This document shows positions 32,921 through 43,030 of a stretch of 64,000 bases of DNA, one piece after another (positions within the stretch are counted from its first letter, which is position 1; every line of letters starts with the position of its first letter). A program made the translations under genes and the position numbers. The DNA comes from Schizophyllum amplum. Its lineage: Eukaryota > Basidiomycota > Agaricomycetes > Agaricales > Schizophyllaceae. Location: contig VDMD01000012.1 of NCBI GenBank assembly GCA_007026445.1, positions 372,001-436,000 on the forward strand, given 5' to 3'. Under the pieces are notes generated by a model. It worked only from the letters and a program-made list of their open reading frames with translations. It had not been told where the DNA came from and did not search any database.

Positions 32921-35013
32921 TCATGCACCATACCAATCCGCTTTGAAGACTTGTTCCATGCGCCTTATAGCCTCGTCCATGCCATCCCTCTGTTTTTGCA
33001 CCGGTCAGCTCGAAACTTGCAGTCATCAACAGGCTGCTTACCTTCATCATCGAGAAGGAGAGGCGGAAGAAGGCAAGATCAGAGGAAATAGCCTCACCGG
33101 CCGTCGGATGTCCTTGCCAGTGCCAGCTGGCATAATAGGAGCCGGGAACCAAGAGGACACGCGCTTCCGCCAGCTGCTCCCAGACCTCTGTCATCCACTG
33201 CTCCTCAGCAGACGGCGCGTCATCCCTGGCCGGAGCCGCGGACTTGAGCCGTTGATAGTGCGGGTTCTGTCCAAGCTCGATGGTGAGCCAGACGAACATT
33301 CCAGCCTTACAAGCCCGTCAGATGTGCTGTCAGTGGTACAGAGAGATAACCATGAACCCACCTTTGGTGGGACGAATTTGAACGCCACAGGACCCTGATG
33401 ACGCCCGGTGGAACTCTTGAAGTAGACTGGAGCGCCGTCCGCAGACATGGACGCCCAGTCAACATCGAAGTGCTTGTCAATGAAGCTGCACTGTTAGGCG
33501 CAATGATCATAAGGAGCCAGTCATAATGAAATTAGCCTATGAGCCTACCATCCAGTTCCGTCGGGCGATATATGTCTCTCGAAGATTGTTGACCCAGGTC
33601 AAGTAGCCATCGTCGCCCCAAGTTGTCAGGAGCTCCGTGACGATCGCCTTCACCCCATGTAAGCCAGTTGTAGCGGTTCAGGAGGCGCAATCCTCACCTG
33701 GCTCCACCCGGCGGGTGTCTGCGTAAAGAGCTCCGAGGCCCGCAGTAGCCGCTCTGCGAACAGAGGATTGGCAATCATCCACCCCAGCCGAAGTCCGGGA
33801 GCAATGGTCTGTGGAGAGGAAAAGACACCAGCCCATGAGCATGGATTATACAGCGCAGAATGATGCCCTGACCTTGCTGAAAGTGTCCAGACGTATCACA
33901 CGGCCGTCGTAATCGTACTTGAGGAACGAAGGCTCGAGTGAATCAATGAATTTGGGGACGTCCAGTGTAGGGACAGTCGCAGGAACTTCGTGATCCGCTT
34001 GCGAGTCGTACGTCGGGAATTGCAAGAAGTAGTATGGATCGTCTTCGCATATGATGATGTCGTGGCGCACGCATATATCATATATCTTGCGCTTGCGCTG
34101 CGCAGTGAGCGTAGAGCCCGTCTGTTGATGGCGACGTCAGCCTGTTCAATGCATCGCATATGCCACACATACCGGGTTTTGTCCAACTGGGATGCAGTAC
34201 ATAAGTCGCGGCTTTTTCCTCCCAGCATGATCCCTATGCCAGTTATCGAGCATCTTATCTAGGGCCTCTGGTACCATGCCGTCGCCGTCGAGAGTCACTG
34301 GAGCAGTGGTGCAACCCATGGGTATCCAGAGGGCTTGGCTTGCTGGATACGTCTGCGCCTCGACAAGGATAGTGTCTCCGTACTCGAGGAACATAGACAC
34401 AACCTTGTGCCACCCGTCAGTGCTGCCGTGCGACAGCACGACCTGGTATTCGTCGTACGCGGGCGAATATATCCGCTTGACGAACCGGCCAATGATGGCC
34501 TGAAGTGCAGGAAGGCCAACTGCGTCCCCTGAGATTGAGGAATCACTCTCATAGCCCATAGAAGAGTTGCGCGACCGACATACCGTATTGTAAGGCTGTA
34601 GAAAGATCGGTGGCATGCGAAGCTGACTTTGTCTTGGGCACGGATAAGTCCACGGTCCCAATGGAAGTGTTGCCGGCGGCGAGACGGGTGTTGTAGTCGT
34701 ACACCAAGACATCCAGCTTCTGGAATGGGAAGAGCTCGGGATGCGGAAGGCCTGGGGGAGGGCATTAAATATGTACCAAGTCGTAATAATCATAATTAGG
34801 TTACATACCTCCAGCGAGACTCAGCATCCCCTCCCGGCCCATGTATCTGAAGAGCTCCTTGAGACGACTGGGGGCCCACGAGCGACAGACGGTGTTGAGG
34901 TGATGGTATAGATGCTGAAAGTCCGTCCGAGGTTCTGCATCCTGCGCATGGAACGCGAGCCCTTCAACCTTCAACGCTGCGGCCGGGGAAGCGGGCGGAA
35001 TAGCGGATGTCAT
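32921..35013 (-). CDS. ARO8: Aromatic amino acid aminotransferase, Aro8 type (class I/II, PLP)
   Basis: Cytosolic PLP enzyme that transaminates aromatic amino acids and 2-aminoadipate in the Aro8/KATII group. It starts MTSAIPPASPAAALKVEGLA at 35013. Motifs: MGREGMLSLAGG, LPHPELFPFQ, IYSPAYDEYQVVLSHGSTDG, TILVEAQTYPASQALWIPMG, LMYCIPVGQNP, HDIIICEDDPYYFLQF (Asp contacting the pyridine nitrogen, then Tyr), and VIRLDTFSK with TIAPGLRLGW (Schiff-base Lys in TFSK). Later exons read FIDKHFDVDWASMSADGAPV and AGMFVWLTIELG, and the last ends MEQVFKADWYGA. About ten short introns. The upstream region has four TGACTC cores. The full set of catalytic residues is present and no frame break was noted. Confidence 0.93.
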
Positions 35014-35161
35014 CGTCGCAGAAGATCAGACGGTTGAAGGTGACTAAAGGGCGAGGGCCGTGAAGGACGACTAGTGATGACCAGTGGGCACCTCAGCGAC
35101 TCAATGGGAGAGAAGCAGAGTGCCTTTAAGAAGTAGAAAAGGCGGGTCAGTACCATTCGTC

Positions 35162-35346
35162 GAGTCAAGTTGAACTGCCGGACCTAGGCCGAGTCAATTG
35201 CACCGGCGCCCAACTGCAGCCTTCGCCGGCGGCATCGTCCAAGCATCGTCAGCAAAACCTGCAGAGCCTGACGAAATGACTCGATTCAAAGATGACGGAG
35301 GGGGATAGGCGCCCATATAGGCGCCCGCCGCGCTTCCAGTGACTCA
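35162..35346. promoter_or_regulatory. Cluster of four TGACTC (Gcn4/Cpc1-like) cores upstream of the ARO8-like gene
   Basis: TGACTC or its reverse GAGTCA occurs at 35162-35167, 35191-35196, 35277-35282 and 35340-35346, the last as a full TGACTCA. These lie 150-330 nt upstream of the start at 35013. Yeast and Neurospora amino-acid biosynthesis genes are induced by Gcn4/Cpc1 through TGACTCA. General amino-acid control of this gene is inferred. Confidence 0.5.
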
Positions 35347-35507
35347 GCACGCACCAAGCCTTTGCCCGATCTCCAACTTGCAAGTTGAACGGTCAGCGAC
35401 GTCCCTTTGAAGCGTCATGACGCATGCAAAAGTCGCTAGGCTCTCTCGCAGGCAGGCAGCACACCTTATCAGTATACATATCGTACACACCTAGCAAGCA
35501 ACTTCGT

Positions 35508-37661
35508 CTACGAACCCCTCGGAAGGTCGTTGACCGCATTCCGCAGCCCGCCCTTCCAAACATCCATCTCCTTCTCAAGTGCAGCCAGAGCGTCGCGCAC
35601 CTCACGCCCCACCTGTCCGCCCTCCATCGCACGAGAAAACCCGATGAGTAGCTCTTCCCGTGCTCGTTGCAGCGTCTCATAAGCGAGCTTCAGGCGCGGA
35701 GGCCCCGTCGGCGGGAACGCGTCTTGGCGCTCAAATGGCATCGCAGACGGCTTTTTGGCTTCCAGCTCGTCTACTGCAAGCAGCTTCCCCGCCTCGGCAA
35801 GCGCGACGCCGCGTACTGGGTGGCCTTCGTCCAGGATCATCGACAGTCCGGTCGTATTCCGTGTGGCCGTTCGGATAGCTTCGTCTAGCACATCCTGAGT
35901 CGGTGATGCAGAAAACGCGCTGATGAGAAGCGTCTGGTGCAGACGCGACAGCCCAAGGAGGGGGTGGCTGGACGGCGTGAGCTTGGCTGAAATGAGGATA
36001 GGCATGAGATTTGTCGTGAGCTGTACGGCTTTGGCTGGATCTGATGGCGAAGTGAATTAGGACATCGATGCAAGTCAGGATGAGGCGGACCTTTCGTTTG
36101 AAGTGAGTTCGCTTTATCGAGACCTTGTTGACCAACTCGGACGGCATCGAGGACAGCATCTGTGTCCTTCACCGCCGTTTTGCATCTAGCGCATTGCGAC
36201 AGTGAGTTCTCTAGCGTAGGGAGTCAGCGAAAGTTGGGTTGGTATAAAGACTCCATACCTTCTGTTGGCAAAGGGCAGTTTCCTCCACAAGATTTAGGAC
36301 ACCAAAGCGCTTCACGAGGATCGACCACGGATGATGCTGTACATAAGGTGCACTGGCACGAAAAGCTGTACGCGTCCAGCAGTTCGCGTCGGCGCATACT
36401 TCTTGGCAGCGTGGTGTCGATGTAGGACGTTAGGACCTGCCGGTCTTATCACCACCAACGTCATGGTCGCGAGTCAGAATTCCTTACCTGCTCATCCGGC
36501 TGGATATCGCGCAACGCCACGACAATCATGTTGGGCTCCTCAGTGAGTGGTACTCGTGACGTGCGAGGGAACACGACGACCGCATTTGGCGAGCACGAGT
36601 GGTTGATGAGGGCGACAACAGGCGAAACACATGCGCCAACAGGTGTAAGGTCGGGCGTGGTGACCGTGTAAGAGTTCGTAGCGAACTAAAACCATATTCC
36701 GTCAACAAGCGCGACCAGTTGAAAGCTGGCGTCTGCCTACCCTTGAGGTTAAATCGACCAAGTCACTCGAGGAGGCAATTCCGAACTCTTGAAGTCCGTC
36801 GGGGGATGATATGCCTAGATAACGCACCAGGAAGTGGGAGAGGTTCGCGTGAAATTCGAAAGCCGACGGCTGGAGCGACTTCCTGTCTAAGATGATCAGC
36901 AGCTATCTTGCCCACGCAGCGAGACACGTACTGGACTGCATTGCGGCGACCTGCTTGGACTGTTGAAAGCCTTAGCCAGCGTGCGTGCGTGGCATTCTCG
37001 ATGGACATACACATGGACTTCCAGGTCCTTCGGTCTGCTGGGCCCACAGCAAACGACCAAGGCATCGCACTGCGTCTGAAGGTACTGACACCTCAGCGGA
37101 TGGTGCGTGTGTCGCCCAATCCTGCAGTGCAGCACATTCTCGTTTATGTATGGTCCAGTCCGCGGTTTGACATCCCTGCCGTCCGTTCAGACCTGATCGA
37201 CGGCGGCAAAGAGCTTTGACTTACGGAAGTGCAATAATGAACGATGCGACACCGTGCACAGCGCTTCAAGCCGGCCTCCGAGGCGGCTTCGAAGCAATGA
37301 GAGCAGTAGGACGCGAGGTTTGGGGTAGATAGGACGGACGTGTGAGGCTTGACCGATAGAATCACGCTTCCTGAGCTCTTGTGGCTCAGCTTCGCCGATA
37401 CTAGCGTTGCTGAAGCTCACCTCGCTTGATAAAATGCTTTGACCATATGCCACGCCCTTCCCTGGGGACGACACGGATCGTGAGGGCATCTGGTAAGTCA
37501 TAGAGATCTAGCAGCGTCTCTGCATCCGCGGAAGGTTCTTGCGATTCTGTCTTGTCCTGCTTTGGCGACGGGGATGCATTCACTTGCTGAGCTTGTGATT
37601 GAGCAGCAAATGCTCTGGCATTCTTGGACTGTCGTGCGGCGCGAAGGTCACTAAACGACAT
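35508..37661 (-). CDS. SET-MYND (SMYD-type) protein methyltransferase
   Basis: The ATG at 37661 gives MSFSDLRAARQSKNARAFAA. A disordered linker follows, then the first SET half: ALTIRVVPREGRGIWSKHFI. The MYND finger is YCSHCFEAASEAGLKRCARC plus RIVHYCTS and a downstream HxxC exon reading ECAALQDWATHAPSAEV. The second SET half in exons around 36470-36720 contains the NHSCSPNAVVVFPRTSRVPL motif, where the Asn-His pair binds the cofactor, followed by a post-SET Cys cluster and CARCKTAVKDTDAVLDAVRV. The C-terminal helical (TPR-like) part is in the open frame 35508-36005 (HPLLGLSRLHQTLLISAF, then LKLAYETLQRAREELLIGF). SMYD enzymes methylate histone and non-histone lysines. It diverges from the DUF726 gene, 139 nt away. 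Confidence 0.88.
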
Positions 37662-37800
37662 GATGATCGTTTTGTCCAGGAAGTTCTCAATTACCATTTT
37701 GAGAGAACAAGGGCAGTCCCGAATGCGGGGAAAGGTGACGTCACGAGCGATTGTCGACTTTGCGGAACCATTGTCAAAACTTGGCTTCGTCCAGACGACA

Positions 37801-39722
37801 ATGTCCTCCAAGTCTCCGGATCTGTCAAACTTCTCCTCAGCGGAGCTCAGCGACGACGAGCTCGACAATGTATTTCAACATATCTATCGCCGATTGGCGG
37901 TATGTCGAAACGATTCGCTCATGTACGCAGACCTCGAGTGCATGCTCGCGCCGGGCAAGGAAGACGCGAAAGCCAAGCGAACGGACGAGTTTGGCCACAA
38001 CATAGACGAATGGGCCCAGACAGTCATCGAGAAGGCTTGGATCGCCTGCCATCCGAAGCAGTCGCCAGGTGAATAGGCGCCCGGCAGTCATGTATCGCAT
38101 AGGCTGAGGCCATGTTCGCAGAGCAATGTCCTCAGCTGGACCGATTCGCCGAGACGTCCACCGGACGACTTCCCCCACTCCCCGACTATCGTCACCTGGA
38201 GAAGCTCATGAACACCATTCTGCTGCTGCTGGTCACGTCCTACAAGGAATACTCGGCACGCACGCGGACATTTCTATCCGAGTTTGGGGCGTTGAACGAA
38301 GAGGCCATAGTGGCCACACTCAAGGACCCCGACAGGGCTGTCAAGAAAGCGCAAGAGGCCGCCGAGAACACGTCTAAAGAGCACGCCGACAACCGCAAGA
38401 TGTTCCGGCGCGTAGGACTCGGACTGGCGGCGGTCGGCGGCGGTGTCCTTGTCGGCGTCACCGGTGGCCTTGCTGCGCCGCTTGTCGGTGCAGGCGTGAC
38501 AACAATCCTCGGATGGTTGGGGATCGGTGGCACGGCCGCAGGCCTTCTCGCCAGCGGTCTCGCCGGCTCATCAGTCGTCTGTGGCGCCCTCTTCGGCGCA
38601 TATGGGGCGAAGTCTACTGCAGAGATGGTCGGCAGACACACGAAGGAAATTACTGATCTCGCTGTGGTCCCGGTGTCGCCGCGCTCTGTGCATGACACCA
38701 TGGCCGTCCGGCTGTGCATCACGGGCTGGCTGTCGACACCGGATGAGGTGACGGCGCCGTGGACCGTATTCGGTGGAGATGATACGTTCGCCTTGCAATG
38801 GGTACGCATGAACATCGTACCTGCTTGGTCGCGATCCTGACAGTGATTGTAGGAGGTTCAGGCCCTCCAGGATCTGTCAAATGCCCTATACTCCCTCGTT
38901 AAGAGCCACAGTCTGAAATATGTCAAAGCCGAAATCATCAGGCGCACCATATTTGCGAACCTCATGTCCAGTCTCGCACCCATTGCCTGGCTCAAGATTG
39001 GGCAGGCAAGTGCATTCCTCACTTGCCCTCTTCATTTTGCTGACGATTCTTCATCCCAGATCATCGACAACCCCTGGATGAACGCCTCGGCTCTCGCTGA
39101 CAAGACTGGCGCCGTCCTCGCAGATCTCCTCGCCCAGCGCGTCTTCGGCAAGCGCCCCATCACCCTTGTCGGCTACTCCCTCGGCGCCCGCGTCATCTTC
39201 CAGGCCCTCAAGCAGCTCGCCCAACTTCCGCCAAAGGACACCGCGCACCTCATCCAGGATGTCTTCCTCTTCGGCACGCCCGTCACTACGGACCCCGCGG
39301 TGTGGACCGGCATCCGGCGCCTCGTCGCCGGGCGCGTGGTGAACGGGCACTCAGCCAACGACTATGTCCTCGCCGTCCTGTCCCGTGCGTCGAGCGGGCA
39401 GTGGGAGATCGCGGGCCTGCAGCCGGTGCAGGTGAAGGGCGTAGAGAATGTGTTATGCGAGGAGGTGAATGGGCATACAAAGTGGCGCGGGTTGATTGGG
39501 AAGTGCCTGCAGGACTGCGGGGCGCCGGGAATCATTGAGACGGAGGTGGCGAAGCAGCTGGCTGTGGTGGCGGCGCAGTTGAACAAGGAGGACGAGGCGA
39601 TGTCTCCGGAGGAGGCTGACAAATTAGCCGAAAAGGGGCCACCGGAGGAGGAAGAGAAAGAGGGAGACATAGATGCAGCAGAGCCAAAGGAGCACAAGAG
39701 CCCGCCGAAGGAGAAGACGTGA
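37801..39722 (+). CDS. DUF726/TMCO4-family membrane alpha/beta hydrolase (Mil1-like)
   Basis: Starts MSSKSPDLSNFSSAELSDDE. The helical N-terminus is followed by a Gly/Ala-rich hydrophobic block of two or three membrane segments (GLGLAAVGGGVLVGVTGG, TTILGWLGIGGTAAGLLA). The hydrolase-like half contains KYVKAEIIRRTIFANLMSS, NPWMNASALADKTGAVLADL, the nucleophile elbow PITLVGYSLGARVIFQAL (GYSLG) and DVFLFGTPVTTDPAVWTGIR. It ends in a charged tail, PPEEEEKEGDIDAAEPKEHK. Introns: 38071-38110, ~38802-38853 and ~39006-39058. TMCO4-type proteins have this membrane-plus-hydrolase layout; yeast Mil1/YFL034W interacts with medium clathrin adaptor. The substrate is unknown. Confidence 0.88.
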
Positions 39723-39792
39723 TTGCTTGATCGATACAGATATCAACATCGACGTGTATTCACAATGTATAGTAGGACATGCAAGCCTGCAG

Positions 39793-41255
39793 CTAGGAAC
39801 GCTCGACACGCCGCCGTTTCCTCGTCTTGATGCGTTCCGCTAAGGAGAGCGAAGAATCCTCTGCCGGCGCAGAGAAATAGTCGTGTGGGACGACCACAGG
39901 TAGCTCATCCGCCGTCTTGCGTTTGGTCTTCCTACCGACAGGCGCAGGAGAAGGCGTTATCGGTGGGGTGGGTAAAGGGCCGTTCAGCAAGGTCTTTGTT
40001 GGCGTCGGCGTCTCCAAACCATACGTGGCGAAAGCGCGTAGGTCGGAGGTAAACAGCACCTATTCGTATTTCATGAGAGGGTAAAAGCCATTAGACTAAG
40101 GGGATGCTCACCGAATGGGCCCACCCAGCATAGTCGCCCCAAATGGCTACTAGCTTGGTGTTCACCTCGTCGTAGATCTTCGGAGTCATGGGTGTCTTGC
40201 CGTTCGAGGACTTGGCGCCGGATTTCAGGCCGTAATGCTTGACGGCTATCTGGTGCACATGCGTGTCCACGGGGATGACTTCGCGCTATTCATGATATTA
40301 GCTATAGTAAGAAGCCACTTGACCAACCGGCGCACCTTGTCCAGGCTCATGAGCAGAACGCAGTCAGCCACCTGGTAATAGAGCACGCGTCAACAGCAAA
40401 ACAATGCACCGTCGCCATGGGTCTCACCTTCCTCCCTACCCCCATGAACTTCAAAAGCTCCTGGCGAGCTTCGTCCGTGGGCACTGTGCGCAGACCACCG
40501 AGCCACCGGTCCGAGGCACTTGGGTCGTGACCATGTGCCTCCACAAGCATCTTCGCCGTCTTCTGGATAAAGTCTGCCCTGTACCCAAATCCAAGTGCCC
40601 GCAAACGCGTCGCCACCTCGGGTGCAGCGAGCGCGGGGGCGGCGGGAAAGCGTGATAGGTCTCCACTTCGCCAAGTGCGTTGGGAGGGACAAAGAGGGGA
40701 GAGTACTCCTTGCAGAGGTTTGCACCATCTTCGTGATCCGGCCATATTGTTGTTCGAGGAGCAGATGAAGCTGTGGGTCAACGCAGTCAGCACGGACGCG
40801 ACACAAGGATAGGGTACACACGACACCAGGTTCTCCCAGGGATCCTGTCGCAAGATGCGAATACCGGAGAATCTATCCTGCAGTCGCATGAAGACCTTGT
40901 CTCGCTGGGCCCATTCGCGGTAGAGCTTCCCCAGGTCGACGTCAAGCTGGAAGTAATCCCGGAGCCACAGCAATGTCTCCGCGTCCTTCAGCGCCAAAGC
41001 GGTGTCGGATGGTGCAGGGCTAGGGAACATGGAGCGGTAGAAGAGATGCTCGGAGGACTGCCGGAGGCAAACGACGCGGTCTTTCAAGCAGAGACGGTAT
41101 TCCTGGGATAGTGAGCTTCCATTGGTGAGAGACTCCGGGGGCAAGTCAGCAATCGACCAGCGGAAGGACTGCCCGCATTTCAAAACCGCTGCCAGAGATA
41201 GCTGAACGATACGAAGGGGGAGAGCCTGGAAGCCAGCAGGAATATGAGTGATCAT
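39793..41255 (-). CDS. OGG1: 8-oxoguanine DNA glycosylase/lyase
   Basis: Base-excision repair enzyme removing 8-oxoG opposite C. From the ATG at 41255: MITHIPAGFQALPLRIVQLS, LKCGQSFRWSIADLPP (the OGG_N domain start), LLWLRDYFQLDVDLGKLYRE, RFSGIRILRQDPWENLVS, ICSSNNNMARITKMVQTLC, ALGFGYRADFIQKTAKMLVE, then the helix-hairpin-helix FMGVGRKVADCVLLMSLDK with the catalytic Lys in GRKVADC. The catalytic Asp is in REVIPVDTHVHQIAVKHYGL. The C-terminus is basic and disordered (VGRKTKRKTADE, KTRKRRRVERS), likely carrying a nuclear signal. Introns are short (~50 nt). All key residues are present and no frame break was found. Confidence 0.95.
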
Positions 41256-41509
41256 GGTGGCGCGGGTCAACCTGCGTGACGCGACTTGACGCGTCAATTT
41301 ATTTTCACGCGAGGGCTCTTGTCATGGAGAACGAGCCCGTTAGATTGTACATGCATTGGTAGACTGAGAGCAAGAAGGGATACGACAGATATAGCAGCAT
41401 TTTACGAGTAGACATGGTGTTGTGCAGCCCCTATACGGGGATGATGCACATCGTAGCGGCCACTGACAAGAATACTGATAAGGATAGGCAGAGGAGAGGT
41501 GGTGGCGAT

Positions 41510-42405
41510 CTAGAAGTCCATGTCGAAGTCGATGTCCATGTCCATGTCATTGACCACATCCGTGTCAAGGGACGGTGGCTCGGTGGGAGGGTCTTGCCAA
41601 CTCTCCGCATTCTCCGCACGGGCGAGTTCCTCTGCGTAGGCTTCAAGCTCTGCCTGCTCGAGGTCCTCCGGTGTCAACTCCTCTTCAGGTATGGTTGGGG
41701 ATTCTGGTAGGCAGAGTCAGACAAAATAACGAGCAGGACACTGGTACGCACCTGCTTCTTCCTCTGCCCACCGCTCCATCGCTTGGAGGTCATCCGCGCC
41801 GAACTCGCGGGCGTACCAACGATCGAAGGAGCGCTGGTCCTTGCGGTTGCCAAATGCTACTACACGACGAAAGAACTGGGCAGAATTGAGCATATGCGTA
41901 ACTGAAGCGTAATGTAGCGTACCTCGTCATTCATGATCTCCTCGTCGTCCTCGTCTTCATCATCCTCCATATCCTGGTCCATGTCGAATCCGTCACTGCT
42001 CGGTTCGCTGGAAGCGTAGCGCCGCTTGTTGATAGACTGTCTCCGGGCCTGCGCTGCGCGCTCCAGGCATTTTGTCCTGAACCGATCCCTGAGGAATGCC
42101 TTCTGGGGATCCTCACTGGGTGACGAGTTCACGAACAGCTTTCTACTGCCACTCCCGCCAGACAAGAAGACGGAGCCGCCACCGCTGATGCTGGGAGCGA
42201 CGGCTGTTCTTGGATGGCATGGTGTAGTCGGGCCTGTTGATTTATACTGCGACCTTCTGCGCTGCGAACGGTGGCTTGTTGCTGGTTCCGCGTTGTTGGC
42301 GAGAGGTGATGAGTTCAGTGGCTGATAGGAGGAGCGCCGAGAGTCCAAGCGTCGGGAAGAGCACGGCGTCGAGGGCGGAAGAACGTTTGTGCTGCTTGAA
42401 GCCAT
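41510..42405 (-). CDS. Uncharacterised acidic protein, probably nuclear
   Basis: Starts MASSSTNVLPPSTPCSSRRL at 42405. A Ser/Arg-rich disordered region of about 100 residues precedes a basic helix AFLRDRFRTKCLERAAQARR. An acidic run follows (MDQDMEDDEDEDDEEIMND), and after an intron FRRVVAFGNRKDQRSFDRWY and AREFGADDLQAMERWAEEEA. The last exon, IPEEELTPEDLEQAELEAYA, ends with a regular alternation of Asp and hydrophobic residues, DMDMDIDFDMDF. Family not recognised. The RSFDRWYAREF helix and acidic tail suggest a conserved fungal protein binding a basic partner such as histones; this is inference only. Confidence 0.7.
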
Positions 42406-42519
42406 TTCAGTCAACAGCGTTCAGGACGGAAGATGTGGGGTCAACAGGGGTAGACAAACGCGTTACGTAACGCGTCAACAGTCACGTTTGGTCACGCGAT
42501 TGAATTTCCGAACTTCCAC

Positions 42520-42541
42520 CACTCAAAAACAAAAACAAAAT
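42520..42541 (-). terminator. T-rich Pol III terminator downstream of tRNA-Gln
   Basis: On the minus strand the tRNA is followed, ~28 nt downstream, by a run of T4, T5 and T5 blocks separated by single G (plus strand caaaaacaaaaacaaaa). This fits a RNA polymerase III terminator. Confidence 0.6.
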
Positions 42542-42567
42542 CCAGAGAAAAGCGGGGTCACAGCATA

Positions 42568-42652
42568 AGGCACTACCAAGGCTCGAACTTGGGTTTCAGG
42601 AAGGTGATTCCCTAATCAAAATCCTGAGTGATAACCTCTACACTATAGTGCC
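42568..42652 (-). tRNA. tRNA-Gln (anticodon UUG) with a 13-nt intron
   Basis: Minus-strand cloverleaf. The 7-bp acceptor stem GGCACTA/TAGTGCC is perfect. The D-arm contains an A-box TAGTGTAGAGG. The anticodon stem is CAGGA/TCCTG with loop TTTTGA...T, and the anticodon TTG is at 42617-42619. The T-arm is CCAAG-TTCGAGC-CTTGG (B-box). The 13-nt intron at 42603-42615 sits at the canonical position between bases 37 and 38. UUG reads CAA (Gln), and the loop context TTTTGA is as in eukaryotic tRNA-Gln. Confidence 0.92.
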
Positions 42653-43030
42653 ACCATCCTTCGGGGACAACAGTAGGTAAGTATCCTGATTAGTTCTCTT
42701 ACCTTTCACTCCAATTCCACTCCGCATGACCTACCCTCTGTTAACAGTTCTCGTGCAGGTACATGTACCTTACCGAATGCCAGCGCGTCTTCGCTCCTAG
42801 TACTTGTAGCGTGCTGCAATATATAATGCAAAGTTCAAAAAAAAAAGAAGGATCAACCAGAGACTTATGTACTTCTCACGGTCACTCAGCAAGCGACCAA
42901 TCTCGGTCGGGCACCAACCTCTATTCAGAGGCCACTGCATAAAGTTGATCACCGTGCGCTGTGCTCTTGTTCTCACTCTGACATACCGAATCCAAGTCAC
43001 ATAGCGGCGAGACTCCGCACATAGCAGCAA
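42653..43030. other. Spacer between tRNA-Gln and NPR2
   Basis: 378 nt, relatively AT-rich with an A10 run at about 42837-42846. It is the likely NPR2 promoter. No other feature seen. Confidence 0.4.
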
